A stretch of DNA of 64,000 nt from Pseudopithomyces maydicus (taxonomy: Eukaryota; Ascomycota; Dothideomycetes; Pleosporales; Didymosphaeriaceae). The notes beneath the pieces were generated by a model, which saw only the letters and a list, made by a program, of their open reading frames with translations, was not told the DNA's origin and did not search any database. Position 1 is the first letter of the stretch; every line of letters starts with the position of its first letter. A program made the position numbers and the translations under genes. The stretch spans positions 1,116,001-1,180,000 of the forward strand of contig JANTUC010000002.1 in the NCBI GenBank assembly GCA_026873275.1, written 5' to 3'. Shown here one piece after another: positions 1 through 12,012 of the stretch.

Positions 1-486
1 GAATTGCCGCTTCTGGCACGCTTCTAGCACGGGTCCCGTGTTGGGCAAGGGTGACCTCAGTGTGCACCCCGTCGAGTGCAGTGTGGCGTTGGTGCCGCTC
101 AGCCTCTTGAGGGCCGTTGAAAAAGCGCATGCACATGTACGGGGCTGGACCGGTGTTTGCAGCGGGCATGGCCCTTGTGGGGGAGAATGCCATGGCTGCT
201 GCAGCGGGCTAGCGGCAGGCTGGCACACTGACACGATGCTGCAAACTCACGGCCTCAGCTCCGGCACCGCTCACAAGACCCTGAATCACTGCCACGGAGA
301 CGTGTTCCGCTGCCCGGTGTGGCAGCTGTGTGCCATGGAGCCTACCGAGCCATGGAGCGCGCCCCACCCAACAAGATCTCCTCCGCAGCCTGAAGTTGAG
401 AATGCCATCAGAGCCCCTGCGATCTCGACGACCAGTCCCACCGTCTCCCGATCGCGATGTTGTGGTGGGGTGCGCCAGGGTTTCGG

Positions 487-522
487 TGCAGATTTGGGTG
501 CAGATTTGGATGCAGATTTGAA
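487..522. repeat. 12-bp tandem repeat, three copies
   Basis: A unit close to tgcagatttggg is repeated three times head to tail with one or two changes per copy. No coding role is evident. Confidence 0.85.
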
Positions 523-707
523 CCGCAGGTCGACCGTGCGCCGAGATGTTAGCATGGCTGCTCTGCTAACCCCAAGATGCTTCAAGTGCCCGCAAGGACC
601 TGGCTGTGTTGGCAGCCCCCTGCGGCGAGAGCGGTGCCGCTTGACCGCCGGCGAGTGCAGATGGGCGGACGAGCAGACCGGCAGGAGCAAAAACAAACAA
701 CGGCAGG

Positions 708-728
708 AGCAGCAGCAGCAGCAGCAGC
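708..728. repeat. (AGC)7 microsatellite
   Basis: Seven perfect AGC trinucleotides lie in the leader region of the first gene. Confidence 0.9.
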
Positions 729-750
729 GCCTTCACTCCTCTCGACGCCC

Positions 751-826
751 ACCATCACCATCACCATCACCATCACCACCACCACGACGTCCATGTCCTC
801 GTCCACGTCCACGTCCTCGTCCACGC
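751..826. repeat. ACCATC and GTCCAC/GTCCTC simple repeats
   Basis: An ACC/ATC hexamer array (751-786) is followed by an array of gtccac and gtcctc units (about 790-826). Both are imperfect and keep several frames open, which explains the long spurious frames here. Confidence 0.8.
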
Positions 827-1130
827 CTCGCCCCGGCCCGTCCTGCTCCGGCCACTGCTCCAGCGCCCTGCTCGAGTGGAGAGGAACGCTAGACGCGGTC
901 AAGCTTTTTGGCCTCGCAAAGCTTGGCTCTGCACCGCGGGTCTAGACTGCGGACGGTCCGGGCGCCATCAGGCCACCGCTAATGTGAGTTTCCTCGTGCA
1001 TCGCCATGTGAGTGGGTGCGTCTTCCTCTGGGCATTCGGGAACTCCCATGGCAAGCGTCTCGTGCACCCTCCATGGCCCGCCCGCACTCAAATATCCACG
1101 GCCTGCCCCCCGTGGCTTCACGCTACACCG

Positions 1131-3682
1131 ATGCACAACACGTCGATCCCTTCTCCATCCCGGCCCATGCCTCGACTGCCAGACGTCCTCGAGCGTCTCG
1201 GTCTGACCTCGTACCAAGATGCCCTCGTCGACAACGGATTCCACAGCTGGGAAACCGTGCTTGACATCACCGAAGAAGACCTGACCGCCCTCCGCTTCAA
1301 GCTCGGTCACCGCCGCGCCCTGCAGCGCGAGATCGCTACCTTCCGCGGCCTCCCCTCCACCCTGGCACTGGACGAAACCAACCTCTCCGACCCGACTGCC
1401 CTCTCCACCCTGGCCCTGGAGACCTTGACAAGGCAGACCTCGAGCCCCGCTCCGCGAGAAAAGAGGCGATATCGCCGCCATCCACGTCCAGACAGCCACG
1501 CGCCCAAGAAGCCCAAAACAGCATGTGCGCCCGTCTGCCATCCATCCCACCATAGATCGCCGTTAACCGTACCCCAGATGTGAACTTTGCCGACCAGCTA
1601 CGGACCGATCCTGAGATCAGCAGCCTTTCCTTTGTTGATATCGCAAGAGAAGTAGGTCGACGTTGGCAGCATCTCCCACCTGAACAGAAGCGCATTTGGG
1701 AGAGCCATGCTGCTCGTACCATGCAAGAGTACGAAGCCCGCATGGACGACTATAAAAAGACGGAAAACTGGCGCAAGTACCAGGCCTATCTGATCGATTT
1801 CAAGGGGCAGCAGCAGTCATCCAACAAAGCCTCGTTGCGTCCCAGCCAGAGCCGTACAACCACCTCTTCGTCCAATTCCCACACACCACTGCGAGATTAC
1901 TCACGTGACAGCCCTTCAGCCTCTTCGGAAAGTCCCACTTCCTTGACTTCTCCTGCGACCTCCCTTGGCGCAGAAGCCGAGATTTGCCACAACGCTTTGA
2001 CCTTGGCATTCAGCGAGTTGGTATCTCTCAGAGGCGAAATTCTGGGCCAGACCATACGACCGTACGATGCCCATAACCTCCCACCCGAAGAGCTTGTAAA
2101 GAAGGCAATGTACGCTTTCGTACAAGGCACAGGATCGCTTGTCTACATGTGGACCTACCCCCAGGTCGATGAAATACTTGACCGCATCTACAGGCCGCAA
2201 AAGCCCGTGGACGCCATGACCCTTGCAGAATGCTTTACCGTGGCGGCTATGGGTGCTCATTACGACCTGGAGTGTTTTCCGGACCGCATACGGCGTGTTC
2301 TGTATGCCTCTGGAACTTTGTATTTTAACGAGCAGACTGCACGTTTCGACTATTTGCGTACTATGCGTCTCCTACTAGCTACTGCGTTTTATGCTCTACT
2401 AGAGAAGCACATGAGCGCACGATATGTCATCGGTACGTATGGAAGGTTTGCTCCGGTTTCTTTGACACGGGATTAATCCCCTCTAGTGGCCGGCTTGCAA
2501 ATAGCCCGGTGGAAGTGTCCTGCAATGACACGACCAACCATCGAAAGCAAAACAGACACCACTGGTTGGCGACGGTTATTTCGTAGTCTCATCTTTATGG
2601 ACTGTTGGCTCTCATACACCCTGGGCTATACATCCGAAGTCACACCACAGGACATTTCAATTGCCTGTCCTGTCTCCAATGAAGAGGTGCCAATTGACGA
2701 GCAGATTCACGTTCAGACGAGCAAAATCGGGCTGATCGCGGCTGATATCTCCAAAGCCATTGCTACTCCAGAATTGGCCACTAGGGAGAACATACAGGTG
2801 CTTGCCGATCGACTCGAGGTTTGGCGATTGGAAGTACCGCCCATGTTGAGCATTGCCTTGTTGACATCACCAAATCCACCGCCCATGAATCTGTATCAAA
2901 GGAGGGCAATACTCATGGTGCATGTTAGTAGAGCTGACCTATTTGGTATGGACCTAGCTGACCAATCGTCAGATTATGTACCTTGGTGCGGTAATCCTAC
3001 TATATCGCCAACTGTTGATAGCTACTGCCGAGACGCAGCTCACAGATGGCGCGGCATGGAATTTGAACATCTCCATCGAAGACGCAAAGCGATATCGTAA
3101 CGAATGTGCTCTCGCCGGCCAGCAAGTAGCACGGATTCTACGATTAATATCGTTCGATGGAACTTTGACAAAGCGTTGTTGGCTAATCATGTAAGTTTAT
3201 TTAAGGCAACATGCCCGGACTTTTTTACCTTTTGCTTACATATTCACAGCTATTGGGCTTTCACGGCATGTATTGTTCTACTCTACAGTGCTACCACCAA
3301 GCTTCTCGAGGGCCAGTTCGAAAGTGTGGAGCAAGATCTCATGTACGGAAAAGCGTGCATGGACATGCTTGAACCGTGCCGCACTTTTGAGCCTATTGCT
3401 GCACGTTACCTTGACATATTGTGGCCACTGTACGACACTCTTCGCGACATTCACCATCGGATGATGGGCCGTGCGAAAACCAGCATCTACGCCCTCTTAC
3501 AGGGAGACCCGCACACACTCTCCCCGCCAATTCCGGTGTCCAAGGCAGAAATGGGGCCCATCTCCGAAAAATTATCCACTTTGTTGACCGACCCATTCGG
3601 ACGGAAGCAGGATTTGGGAGACAGCAGTTCGAGGCGTATTCTAAACGGAGATGGCTCCTGCTCCGTGTTCTGGTGGAGGTGA
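1131..3682 (+). CDS. SAM-domain plus HMG-box transcription regulator
   Basis: Five exons (1131-1524, 1578-2432, 2487-2923, 2973-3190, 3250-3682) give 778 residues, and all joins keep frame. Residues about 14-72 form a SAM domain (RLPDVLERLGL through HRRALQREI), a protein or RNA interaction module. Residues about 128-205 form an HMG box (KKPKTAYVNFADQLR, then FVDIAREVGRRWQHL and PEQKRIWESHA), which bends DNA in its minor groove. A Ser/Thr-rich linker follows, then a mostly helical C-terminal half resembling the middle region of fungal regulators. The first intron splits the first helix of the HMG box, and joining it restores KTAYVNFAD. Expected role: nuclear gene regulation with unknown targets. 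The start at 1131 is the first ATG in frame; 1170 is also possible. The last exon end is less certain than the rest. Confidence 0.85.
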
Positions 3683-6621
3683 AATATTCCAAGACTTGGC
3701 TTTTTGCTTTCATCGACGATGGCTTCCTGCAGCTCGGGGTCTAGACCGCCTGACCTGCACAGGTGCCCGATAGGGCTGAGGTGTGCACGTGCAAATTACG
3801 TGGCCCCAGGTACGGCGCAACGCTGATATAAGCGGCTTCGGCTACGTATAACCTGCGCTGCACTCGAAGCGATTCGAATTGCCCGGTCCATCAGCCTCTG
3901 CAAACACCACTGCAGCTGTCCTCACTGTAGCTCAGCGACGCAGTGGGATTATTCGAAGAGACGCATGAGATCGGGTAAGGTACCTCTCAAACCCTGCCAG
4001 GTTTGACTGGACAGAGACAAGAGAGTATCGCTGGATTCAGGCGGAGAAGTAGAGGAAGCTCACTGCTCCCCGCGAAGAGAGGAACGATTGCGTCTGTGAG
4101 CTCGAGCAGGGTTTGCAAGACACAATGGTGAGTTGGAGTGTCGCATAGATACAGCCGCTTGCTACGATAAATTGAGCTATCAACAAGGTGTCTCATGTGT
4201 GAGACAACCACGTCAACGACAAACTGAAACCCAGGTGAATGACGATACCATGTTGAAAAATTGTCTCGCGAATAGATTGTTGCAGGTGTTCTAGCCGAGC
4301 CAGACGGTGTGTTTTGAAAAACTGCTCGTGCAAGTTACCATCTGAAGGTGGCTTCCGTAAGGACCATATAGTACTAGGAAGATGATATAGCCCACTGCAA
4401 GACGTTCCTGTCCAATCGCTTGTCGATACTAATTGCGTGAAAGCAGTGCAGTATCTAGCCTACTAGCAAGAAGCGCCCATGCAGTGTGTGATGCTAGCTA
4501 GCCTAGACGGAATCTGTTCAGGCTCGCTAGCGTTGAAAGATAAGATGCAGAGCTATAAATACTTGGAATAGGTAGATACGACACTGGTGGCTTGAAGCTA
4601 CAAGGGCGTTCAAATACGGCAACTAGGGACTGCACCATGTATTGCTACGCTTGCCAGCAGAGTACCTCATTGGGAAGTCTCATGCAGGTGTTGACAGGGC
4701 AATGGCTGTGGCTCTTCTTCACTGGGACAGGACCCCTCCACACCCTATATATGCAGATACGAAGTGGGGGGTCTCGCACTTTTCAGGACTGACATGCCAG
4801 CCAAGGCGGCGGAAAATGATGCCACAGCCACAGGTCTTTGCAAAGACACGAAATCACCGCAAAGGGGGCAGATGACGACGAGGCGTCAGACGCGCCTCGT
4901 CCCCGCTGGCGTACAACTTCAGTGAGATGGGAAAGGCGAGACGGACCAGACACTGGATGATCACGTCTCCGTTCTCGCGCCAGGCTACTTTGGTCGCAGG
5001 GAAGGAGGGGAATAAGACATACAGGAGCCTAATTTGGCCTGCATGACAGGAACCCAACCTTTTGAAGCGCACAAAACGGACGCCGTCAGTTAGTCAGGCA
5101 GGTACGACACGGTGGCTTATGGCCCTCGTATGATGACCAAGTCATTGGTATCTAGTGCAGCAGTCGATATGCTCTGATGGATGGGCCCGCTAGTCGACCA
5201 TGTGCCGAGAGAAGTACCGCTACGAACGCTGCGCTCCACGGGTCCTGTTAGTGGAAAAAGAGGAAGAAAAAAAGCGACTGTAGATTCGATGCCCTCCGTC
5301 TCAACGGGCAGATTGGGCCGTTACGTTACGTTCCGTTGCGATGGATGCGATGGATGCGATGCATAGCCAAGCTGCGCGCATTCCTCAATGAACCAAAGCG
5401 GACGCCAATGTCCGTGGGTTCTGGATTCGCCATGTACTGTACTTGGGCATGTACGTAAGACGCAGTCGAGCCGATTCGATTGCCCGCTGCCTCCAATCCA
5501 ATACCCAGGCAGCCTCGCGTTGAGGAGTCCGGGAGGATGGGTCGCTGGCGCGGGTGTGTCCGCGGGCGGGTGCGCGCTAGAAAGGTGTTTCACATTGGGA
5601 CGATGCGCTAGTGATGCTCGGCCGTGCCGTGGGAAAAGCCATCAGACGCGCTGTCTCGTAAACTATCGAGCGACCATGACCGAGGGCATGGACGGCCGGT
5701 TCGACGGGCTGCGTGCTGCGGTTGAATGAGACGATACGAGGCGGGCGCTTGTTGAGCTCCTGTCTGGCGGCGCTGAGAGCTGGAGCTGGAGCGCTGGTCG
5801 CTTCGCTGGGAATGAATGCGTGCTGGGACATGTATCGAAATCGCTTACCCATGCGTATTTGGCCGTTGGGGGTTCTAGATGCTCAGAGTGCGTGCATGCT
5901 GGTCTGCGGCTCTGTCGCGTCTCTCCCCCTTCGTATTGCGCACGAAGCTCACGATTCAAGGTTGCGGACTGGCAGGGCAGGGCAGAGCAGAGCGGTTAAG
6001 GTTCCGATGGCCCACTCCGGCGCCGAGCGGACATCCGAGACCAGCTATTTCGGTCTCGACTCTTTCGCAAGCAAGCCGTCGTCGCCAGCCGGTCCAAGAG
6101 CCAGGACGATTTGCGACTTATCGTCAGGCTGCATGCTCGCCCCCCACGCAAGTCGCGACGAGGTGCAGCTCGCGTGCGCGGGAGCCGAGGCGCACCAATG
6201 ACGACCATGTCGATGCGCCAACAGGCGTGGCTGGCGTTATCTATCGCAGTAAACAATAAAGCAGCTGGTAGCCACGTAGCGCCATGCTCGTGCATGAGGG
6301 CATTCATTGATGAGACCAGCCTGCGGCGGGGAAAGGAGGCGAGCGGACCTTGGGCCGGCCCTGGGGTAAATGAGCTGGAAGGGAGAGGGGAGACCCGTTC
6401 ATAAGGCCAGGGCAGTCCGCTGGCTGGTGCTTTTGCACATTTCCTGGCCATTTGTCCGACTTGCTCCCTCCTATACTGCATACCATACGTCCTGCGTCTT
6501 CGTGTTTTCCTCTTGCTGTCGTCCGCTCCCGGCTCCTGGGTCTTGTTTCCATTCCGATCGTTGCGAGGTTCAATGAGAAGGCCGTCATCCGAAACGCATG
6601 CGTCAGGACAGCAGCTAAACT
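3683..6621. other. gene-poor interval of about 2.9 kb
   Basis: No convincing gene is seen on either strand. There is a TATA-like tataaata at about 4553-4560 followed by an ATG at 4638 opening a 51-codon frame, but nothing supports translation. A 9-bp repeat (gcgatggat) occupies about 5338-5362. Confidence 0.55.
5338..5362. repeat. 9-bp tandem repeat, about 2.7 copies
   Basis: The unit gcgatggat is repeated directly, just after a short run of gttac units. Confidence 0.8.
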
Positions 6622-7777
6622 ATGCATACCAACACCATGGAGCTTACGGATAGGCTATACGAGAGCCCCTTTGCCATTCCGCTGGACGACACCGAACAAC
6701 TGCTGTCATCTGAAGGCTTCCAGATGTTGAGGACCTTCCTGGCCTCGGATGCTGAGTAGGTTCCCCACCACCCCCTGCCACCACCACTGCCACCACCACT
6801 GCCGCCCGTGACGAACACCAGCTGACCGCGCTCTTCGATAGCTTCTGCGACTTCCATGCTGCTTCCGACGCGCAAACACGGGAGCAATGGCTGTTGCACC
6901 GAGACGTGCTGCATGCGCTGATGATGCCCATCGTCGAGTTGTACAGGCGTGCCGAGGGCCTTGCCAGTACGGCACTGTGCACGGCGAAGAGTGAGGACCT
7001 GGAGCTGGCGTTTGCAGGAGAGGCGCGGGGCGCCTTTTTGTGGCTGCAATGTTTCGTCACTGGGGAGGATGGGGACTGGTGTCGCACGAGAGGCTGTCCT
7101 GGTACGTCTTGACATGGGGATGCGCTTACCACTTACCATACATGCTAACCAGTCTGCCAGCATGCGTCACGACGACAACCCTGTCCACCGAATCGCACGT
7201 CCGCTTCATCATCGCTGCTTCGCTCATGTCTACCGCCTCCCTTCCCTCGCCCGGCTCCTCGCCGGCAGCTTCTGTTTCTTCGTCGCCAGCGTCCTCGCCC
7301 TTGTCGGAAAGCTCGCCTCAACACGCCATGCCATCCCCCTCGCTCCCTCCCATCCCGCACATCTTGCCGGCTCTTCGCTCCGCCCTCGACTCGGACCCTT
7401 TCTGGGGCCCCTCGTACTGGCCCTACATGCTTTCCCGCGCCACCCAGCTGTCGGGCGGCATCCAGTCCCTGATCGCCGACTGCGTGGATCTTGAAGAGCT
7501 AGTGTCTTCGCCAACCTCGCCTGCGGGAGATAGGATGATGATGCTACGCACGCCGTCGGGACAGCTGGTCGGCCAGGGTAGCATGGAGGAGCAAGGGATG
7601 AAGTTGAGGAAGAGCAAGTTGGCGAAGAGACAGTTGAGGATGAAGGGTGAGGAAAACGAGTACATGAGACGATGCGTGCTTCAGTGCTGGGCGAAGGCAG
7701 CGCTACCCAACAAGATGCGGGGGCAGATACTAGGGTTGGAGAAGGAGAAGAGGGTGAGAAGACTGACGTGCCCATGA
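6622..7777 (+). CDS. protein of unknown function, 336 residues
   Basis: Three exons (6622-6755, 6842-7101, 7161-7777) give 336 residues with frame kept. Both introns carry branch-like motifs (ctgac and gctaac) near their 3' ends. I do not recognise the family. The N-terminal half is predicted helical and soluble (FDDF/HRDVLHALMMPIVELYRRAE style). The middle has a Ser/Pro-rich linker, then a segment with WGPSYWPYML and LIADCVDLEEL, and the C-terminus is strongly basic (KLRKSKLAKRQLRMK). No signal peptide or membrane span is visible. The start could be either ATG at 6622 or 6637, in the same frame. The consistent phase across three exons is the main support that the gene is real. Confidence 0.65.
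6766..6803. repeat. CCACCACCACTG repeat inside an intron
   Basis: About three copies of a 12-bp unit lie within the first intron (6756-6841) of the 336-residue gene. They would read as Thr/Ala-rich sequence if the intron were retained. Confidence 0.75.
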
Positions 7778-8815
7778 TGGTCGCGCTCTCTCGCCCTTTT
7801 CTTGCGGAGGGAGGGCTGTCGCGCGGGGTTATGCAGCGCGAATGTGCTAGGCGTTTTATTTGGGACGGATTGATTTTTGATCGGTTTGCATATGATACCA
7901 CTTCGGCTTGACCTTTTTTTTTTAGACACTTCTAGATGTCATTCGATTTTGCTTCTACTGTCTGGGAGGAGGGGGAGGGGGAGAAGAGGGGAGGAGCTAC
8001 ACTACCAAAAAGCATCTCTGCTTGTTTGCGGCACATTGTCATTTCCAAGAAGCTTTCGTCATGCCGTGCTATTTTGAATACAACTCTTACAATTGCATAA
8101 TCCACCACTCATACGTCCCAGGTTCTACCAGGGCTGCTGTGATGTGGAATTTCCATGGTAGCCGCGCTTTCCTTGACCACCCCTCGTGCACAACCACCAG
8201 AACTGTGCTTCCGACCATGGCCCCAAGCACAACACTCGCCTCGCACAATACCCGCGCGCATCGCGGCAACTAAAAAAAGATACTACCTCGGCTTAGTTAT
8301 ATTCTGGGGAACCAACAGGACCCTGAATGTTACTCGAGGCAGCATCTGGTGTTGGATTTGCGCCTCCCCTCACGCTAATGCCGGCAGCCCGGAAGTACGC
8401 GAGGCACCTGACTGCCCACGAATCCTCCAACGGTTGATCCACCAACGGCCATCCTGGACGGCGATCCCCAAGGATCCCTGTGGGGGGAGGGTTGTGCGGC
8501 TGAGATGTTGGTTTTGCTTTTCTTTCCTCGTTCGAGAAGATGCGGCGCTGCGGCAGAGCAACATGGCATGGATGACGTGCCGCGCGAGGCGGATCGGGAG
8601 GCTCTAGCAGGAACACCGGTGTCGGAGCAGCTGACTGGGTTAGGTAGTTGCAGCTCAGGTACAGGATCGTGCGTAAGCGTCAACCATGGGAGCTTGACTG
8701 AGCCAGTGATAGTGATTACGCCCTGCGGGGTTGTGTGTCTAGGAGCATCTATGCTGTGCCTCCGTTGGGGAGGAGAGAGGAACAGACTACCGGTCTCTCT
8801 TGTGGCTTCGTGTTG

Positions 8816-8849
<34 letters not shown>

Positions 8850-9594
8850 GTCAGCCTCGCAGCACACCGCATGTTGTCTCTTGGTGTGTGCTGACATGAC
8901 ACTGTCCTTCGCCCGCTGCTGTGTTCAACGGCACTTCCAAATTGCCTTGGACTACAAGATCATGACAAATCCAAGGGAGTCATGTGTTGGCTAGGCGCCC
9001 GCGGGCTGAACTCGATGCAAGCTTACTTGCACCAGACGAGGTAGGTAGGTACATCGAGGGGTCTAGTGACTTGGTGACACACTAATTGCGTTTCGACCAC
9101 CACGAGACCAAACTCCCCACCATCATCTTACCAAATAGTGAGCGTTGTAGATCGGTAGAGAAGAAGACTTGAAACTCGCCATGTGATGCTGTCGTGCCTT
9201 GAATGTCCACACATCTGATCGACAATAGAGCCGTCGAGCAGTTTATGCAGGGGGAGCAGTAATGGAGTAATTGGATTCGCAGAGTTGTCTGGTAAACCAC
9301 CATGTAGTCTCAAAGTCTTTTTCTTTGTAAACTGACTGATGCCTGGCGCCGCGCTTTCTTAGCAGCACAACACTGCACACGTGAATGAGGACAATCGAGC
9401 GGGGTGATGATGTGAAGACAAGGAAAGGGTCAATGCCTGGTTTAGAGAATGGGTTTAAAGACTCTTCTAAAAGCACGAGAACGATGCGGTTGAGTGGGTA
9501 GGAGGGCAAGCTTCTGCGAACTGAATACTTAGGCTCTGCTCTCACCAGTTACCTCATTCTCTCTACCGAACCTCCTTGGATGTAAATATCAACC
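7778..9594. other. intergenic interval of 1.8 kb
   Basis: No gene is supported. The interval contains a TCG microsatellite at 8817-8849. The end nearest 9594 is the promoter region of the amylase gene. Confidence 0.6.
8817..8849. repeat. (TCG)11 microsatellite
   Basis: Eleven uninterrupted TCG units. It keeps all frames open (poly-Ser, poly-Arg, poly-Asp on the other strand), which creates spurious frames. Confidence 0.95.
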
Positions 9595-11341
9595 ATGAAA
9601 CTTCCTATTGCTACGACAATCGCTTCGCTCTTGCCTGTCTCTCTTGCAGCAAGTGCTGCGAACTGGCGATCTCGGACTATTTACCAAGTGTTCACGGACC
9701 GGTAAGTTGAAGCCAGCCTTGTCAAGAGTTTTTTCAAGTATGCAACATCTATCTAAGATAGATGGCTGTTCGCTCCTAGTATTCGAAAGCCCTAGTGAAT
9801 ATACTACATCCCTGTTCACAAATCGATACATTTGAAGCCGATCATCTGACTGGACTACAGATTCGCACGGACAGATGGCAGCACAAGTGCAGCCTGCAAT
9901 ACGGCAAACAACATCTACTGCGGCGGAACATGGAAGGGTCTCGAAAACAAGCTCGACTATATCAAGAATATGGGATTCACAGCTGTAAGCCGTTCCTGCT
10001 ATTATTCAAGTCGACTCCGCTAATACGCTACTCTAGGTTTGGATATCGCCCATCACCCAGCAAGTCAGCCAGGGATACCACGGCTACTACCAAACCGATC
10101 TCTACACAGTCAACTCTAATTTTGGAACAGCGGACGAACTCAAGTCTCTAGCGTCAGCACTGCACTCCAAAGGCATGTACCTCATGGTCGACGTGGTGCC
10201 CAACCACATGGCCTACCCAGGCTGTCCCGAAAATACTGATTTTAGCACCCTCAAGACACTCAACAAGCCCGAGCAATTCCACCCCTACTGCGCCATCGTT
10301 GACACGGCAAACCAGACTCAGTTAGAGAACTGTTGGCTGGGTGACTGCAATATGGCGATGCCGGATATCAAGACGGACAACACGGACGTGGCGAATACGC
10401 TGAATACGTGGATCAAAACCATTGTCTCGGATTATAGCATCGACGGCCTCCGCATCGACAGCGTGAAGAATGTCCAGAAGGACTTCTTCCCAACCTGGTG
10501 CCAGAGCGCAGGTGTGTTCTGCATGGGTGAGGTCTCTGAGGGCCAGGCTACGTACACGTACCCTTACCAGGCGTACATGGACTCCATTCTCGACTACCCA
10601 CTCTACTACGCCATCACGCGCGTGTTTCAGCAGCAGACTCCCATGTCTGACCTGGTGGTCAGCCTGGCTGCATGCACTGACAATGCGAATTATGGGTGCA
10701 AGGATTCCACGCTGATGGGCACTTTCCTCGAGAACCACGATAACCCGCGGTTTCCAGCCGGAACGCAAGACATGAGTCTTGTGAAGAATGCCCTGGCTTT
10801 CACAACGCTGGGCGATGGGATCCCAGTTATATACCAAGGACAGGAGCAGCACTTTTCTGGTGGTGATGACCCAGGGTGCCGGGAAGCGCTCTGGTTGTCT
10901 GGGTGAGTCTTCAACCTCCGTCTTCGCGCGCGTGAAGATTTATGCATAGATGTCTAATCGAAATGTGCTAGCTTCTCAACCTCCTCCCCACTTTACGGAC
11001 ACATCGCTCTACTCAACAACATCCGCAACCACGTATCTGGCTCCAGCTCGACCTTCCTGGGCTACCAAACGCGCGTGCTCTCTTACACGTCCACTGAAAT
11101 TCAGCTGCGTAAGGACGTCATACGCACTGTGTTTAGCAACCAGGGTGCTAGCGCGCCAACCTGGACGCTCACGACGCAGGGTATGGAGTTTGAAAGTGGC
11201 AAGACCGTTGTAGACATCATAAGCTGCTCGACGTATACAGCCAAAGATACTGGTGAAGTGGACGTGAAGATGGAGTCGGGTCTGCCAGCAGTGTTGATTC
11301 AGGATGGAGCAATCTCCGGGAGTGGCTTGTGCGGGTACTGA
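9595..11341 (+). CDS. secreted alpha-amylase, GH13
   Basis: Four exons (9595-9701, 9861-9984, 10037-10902, 10972-11341) give 488 residues, typical for fungal alpha-amylases. A hydrophobic N-terminal signal peptide (MKLPIATTIASLLPVSLAA) directs secretion. The four GH13 regions are present in order: VDVVPNHMA, DGLRIDSVKNV with the nucleophile Asp, GEVSEG with the acid/base Glu, and FLENHDNPRF with the third catalytic Asp. The enzyme hydrolyses internal alpha-1,4 links of starch and glycogen outside the cell. The C-terminal exon encodes the beta-sandwich domain C, and there is no starch-binding CBM20 after it. Splice joins restore the conserved TDRFARTDGS and GFTAVWISPI. The 159-bp first intron is the longest seen in the window. 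No frame problem. Confidence 0.95.
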
Positions 11342-12012
11342 TGGAGCTATTTATGAGTTAATGTGATATGTCCCGGGAGTTTGGGTGACAGTATGTTGGA
11401 TCTGTATCATACATATGGTATACGTAACAAGAAGTCTTCTCAACGGTGAGAGAATGATTTTTTTTTTCGTGGCAGGTCTTTTTGTCATGTATTGGTGACT
11501 TCCCATCACTGGCGCAGGTACCCATCATCATTCTTCTGCCGCACACAATAACTGAGATGGTACTACAACCACATTGTATATATTTATTTCTTTTCATTCT
11601 CTCGCACTGTATTATCAATATACCCCTCACTACTCGAGTATCTATATTATGGGCCCAACCATCCACCCACCCAGCTATTCAAACAATCTAAGCTAAAGAA
11701 TGCAGTATCAAGGTACATATTCGAATGGGACCGCCCGGGGAGGAAAGAAAGGGATACAGATGTACTAATGCTACAAATGAGAGAAAAAAAAAGCCTCCTG
11801 CAGTGGAGTCCGTCCAGGACTTGTGTGATTCGAAACGCCATCCGCAATGCTCAAGTACTAGCACAAAAAATAAAGCAAACAACAAAACAGTAGATGGCTC
11901 GATGACTGAAATGTCAGCTCATACCTCCACCTTAAACCACGCAGACACTTAGTTACTGTAGAAAAATTAGCATCGTGTCACTTGACCCGTGGAGAAAGGG
12001 TGTATCAACTTA
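11342..12012. other. intergenic, convergent 3' ends
   Basis: AT-rich spacer between the 3' ends of the amylase (plus) and phospholipase D (minus). It should hold both polyadenylation regions. No gene is seen. Confidence 0.6.

Larger units (their letters stand above)
1..1130. other. non-coding, low-complexity upstream region
   Basis: No gene is supported here. The stretch is GC-rich and full of short tandem repeats that hold frames open by chance on both strands. It is best read as the upstream region and 5' leader of the SAM/HMG-box gene that starts at 1131. Confidence 0.6.

Noticed and set aside
38..892. Long open frame on plus with Gln, Pro and Arg runs
   Set aside because: It begins at a non-ATG codon and is held open by simple repeats; both strands are equally open, and no domain is visible.
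4638..4790. 51-codon frame after a TATA-like box
   Set aside because: No conserved motif, no signal peptide and no splice partner.
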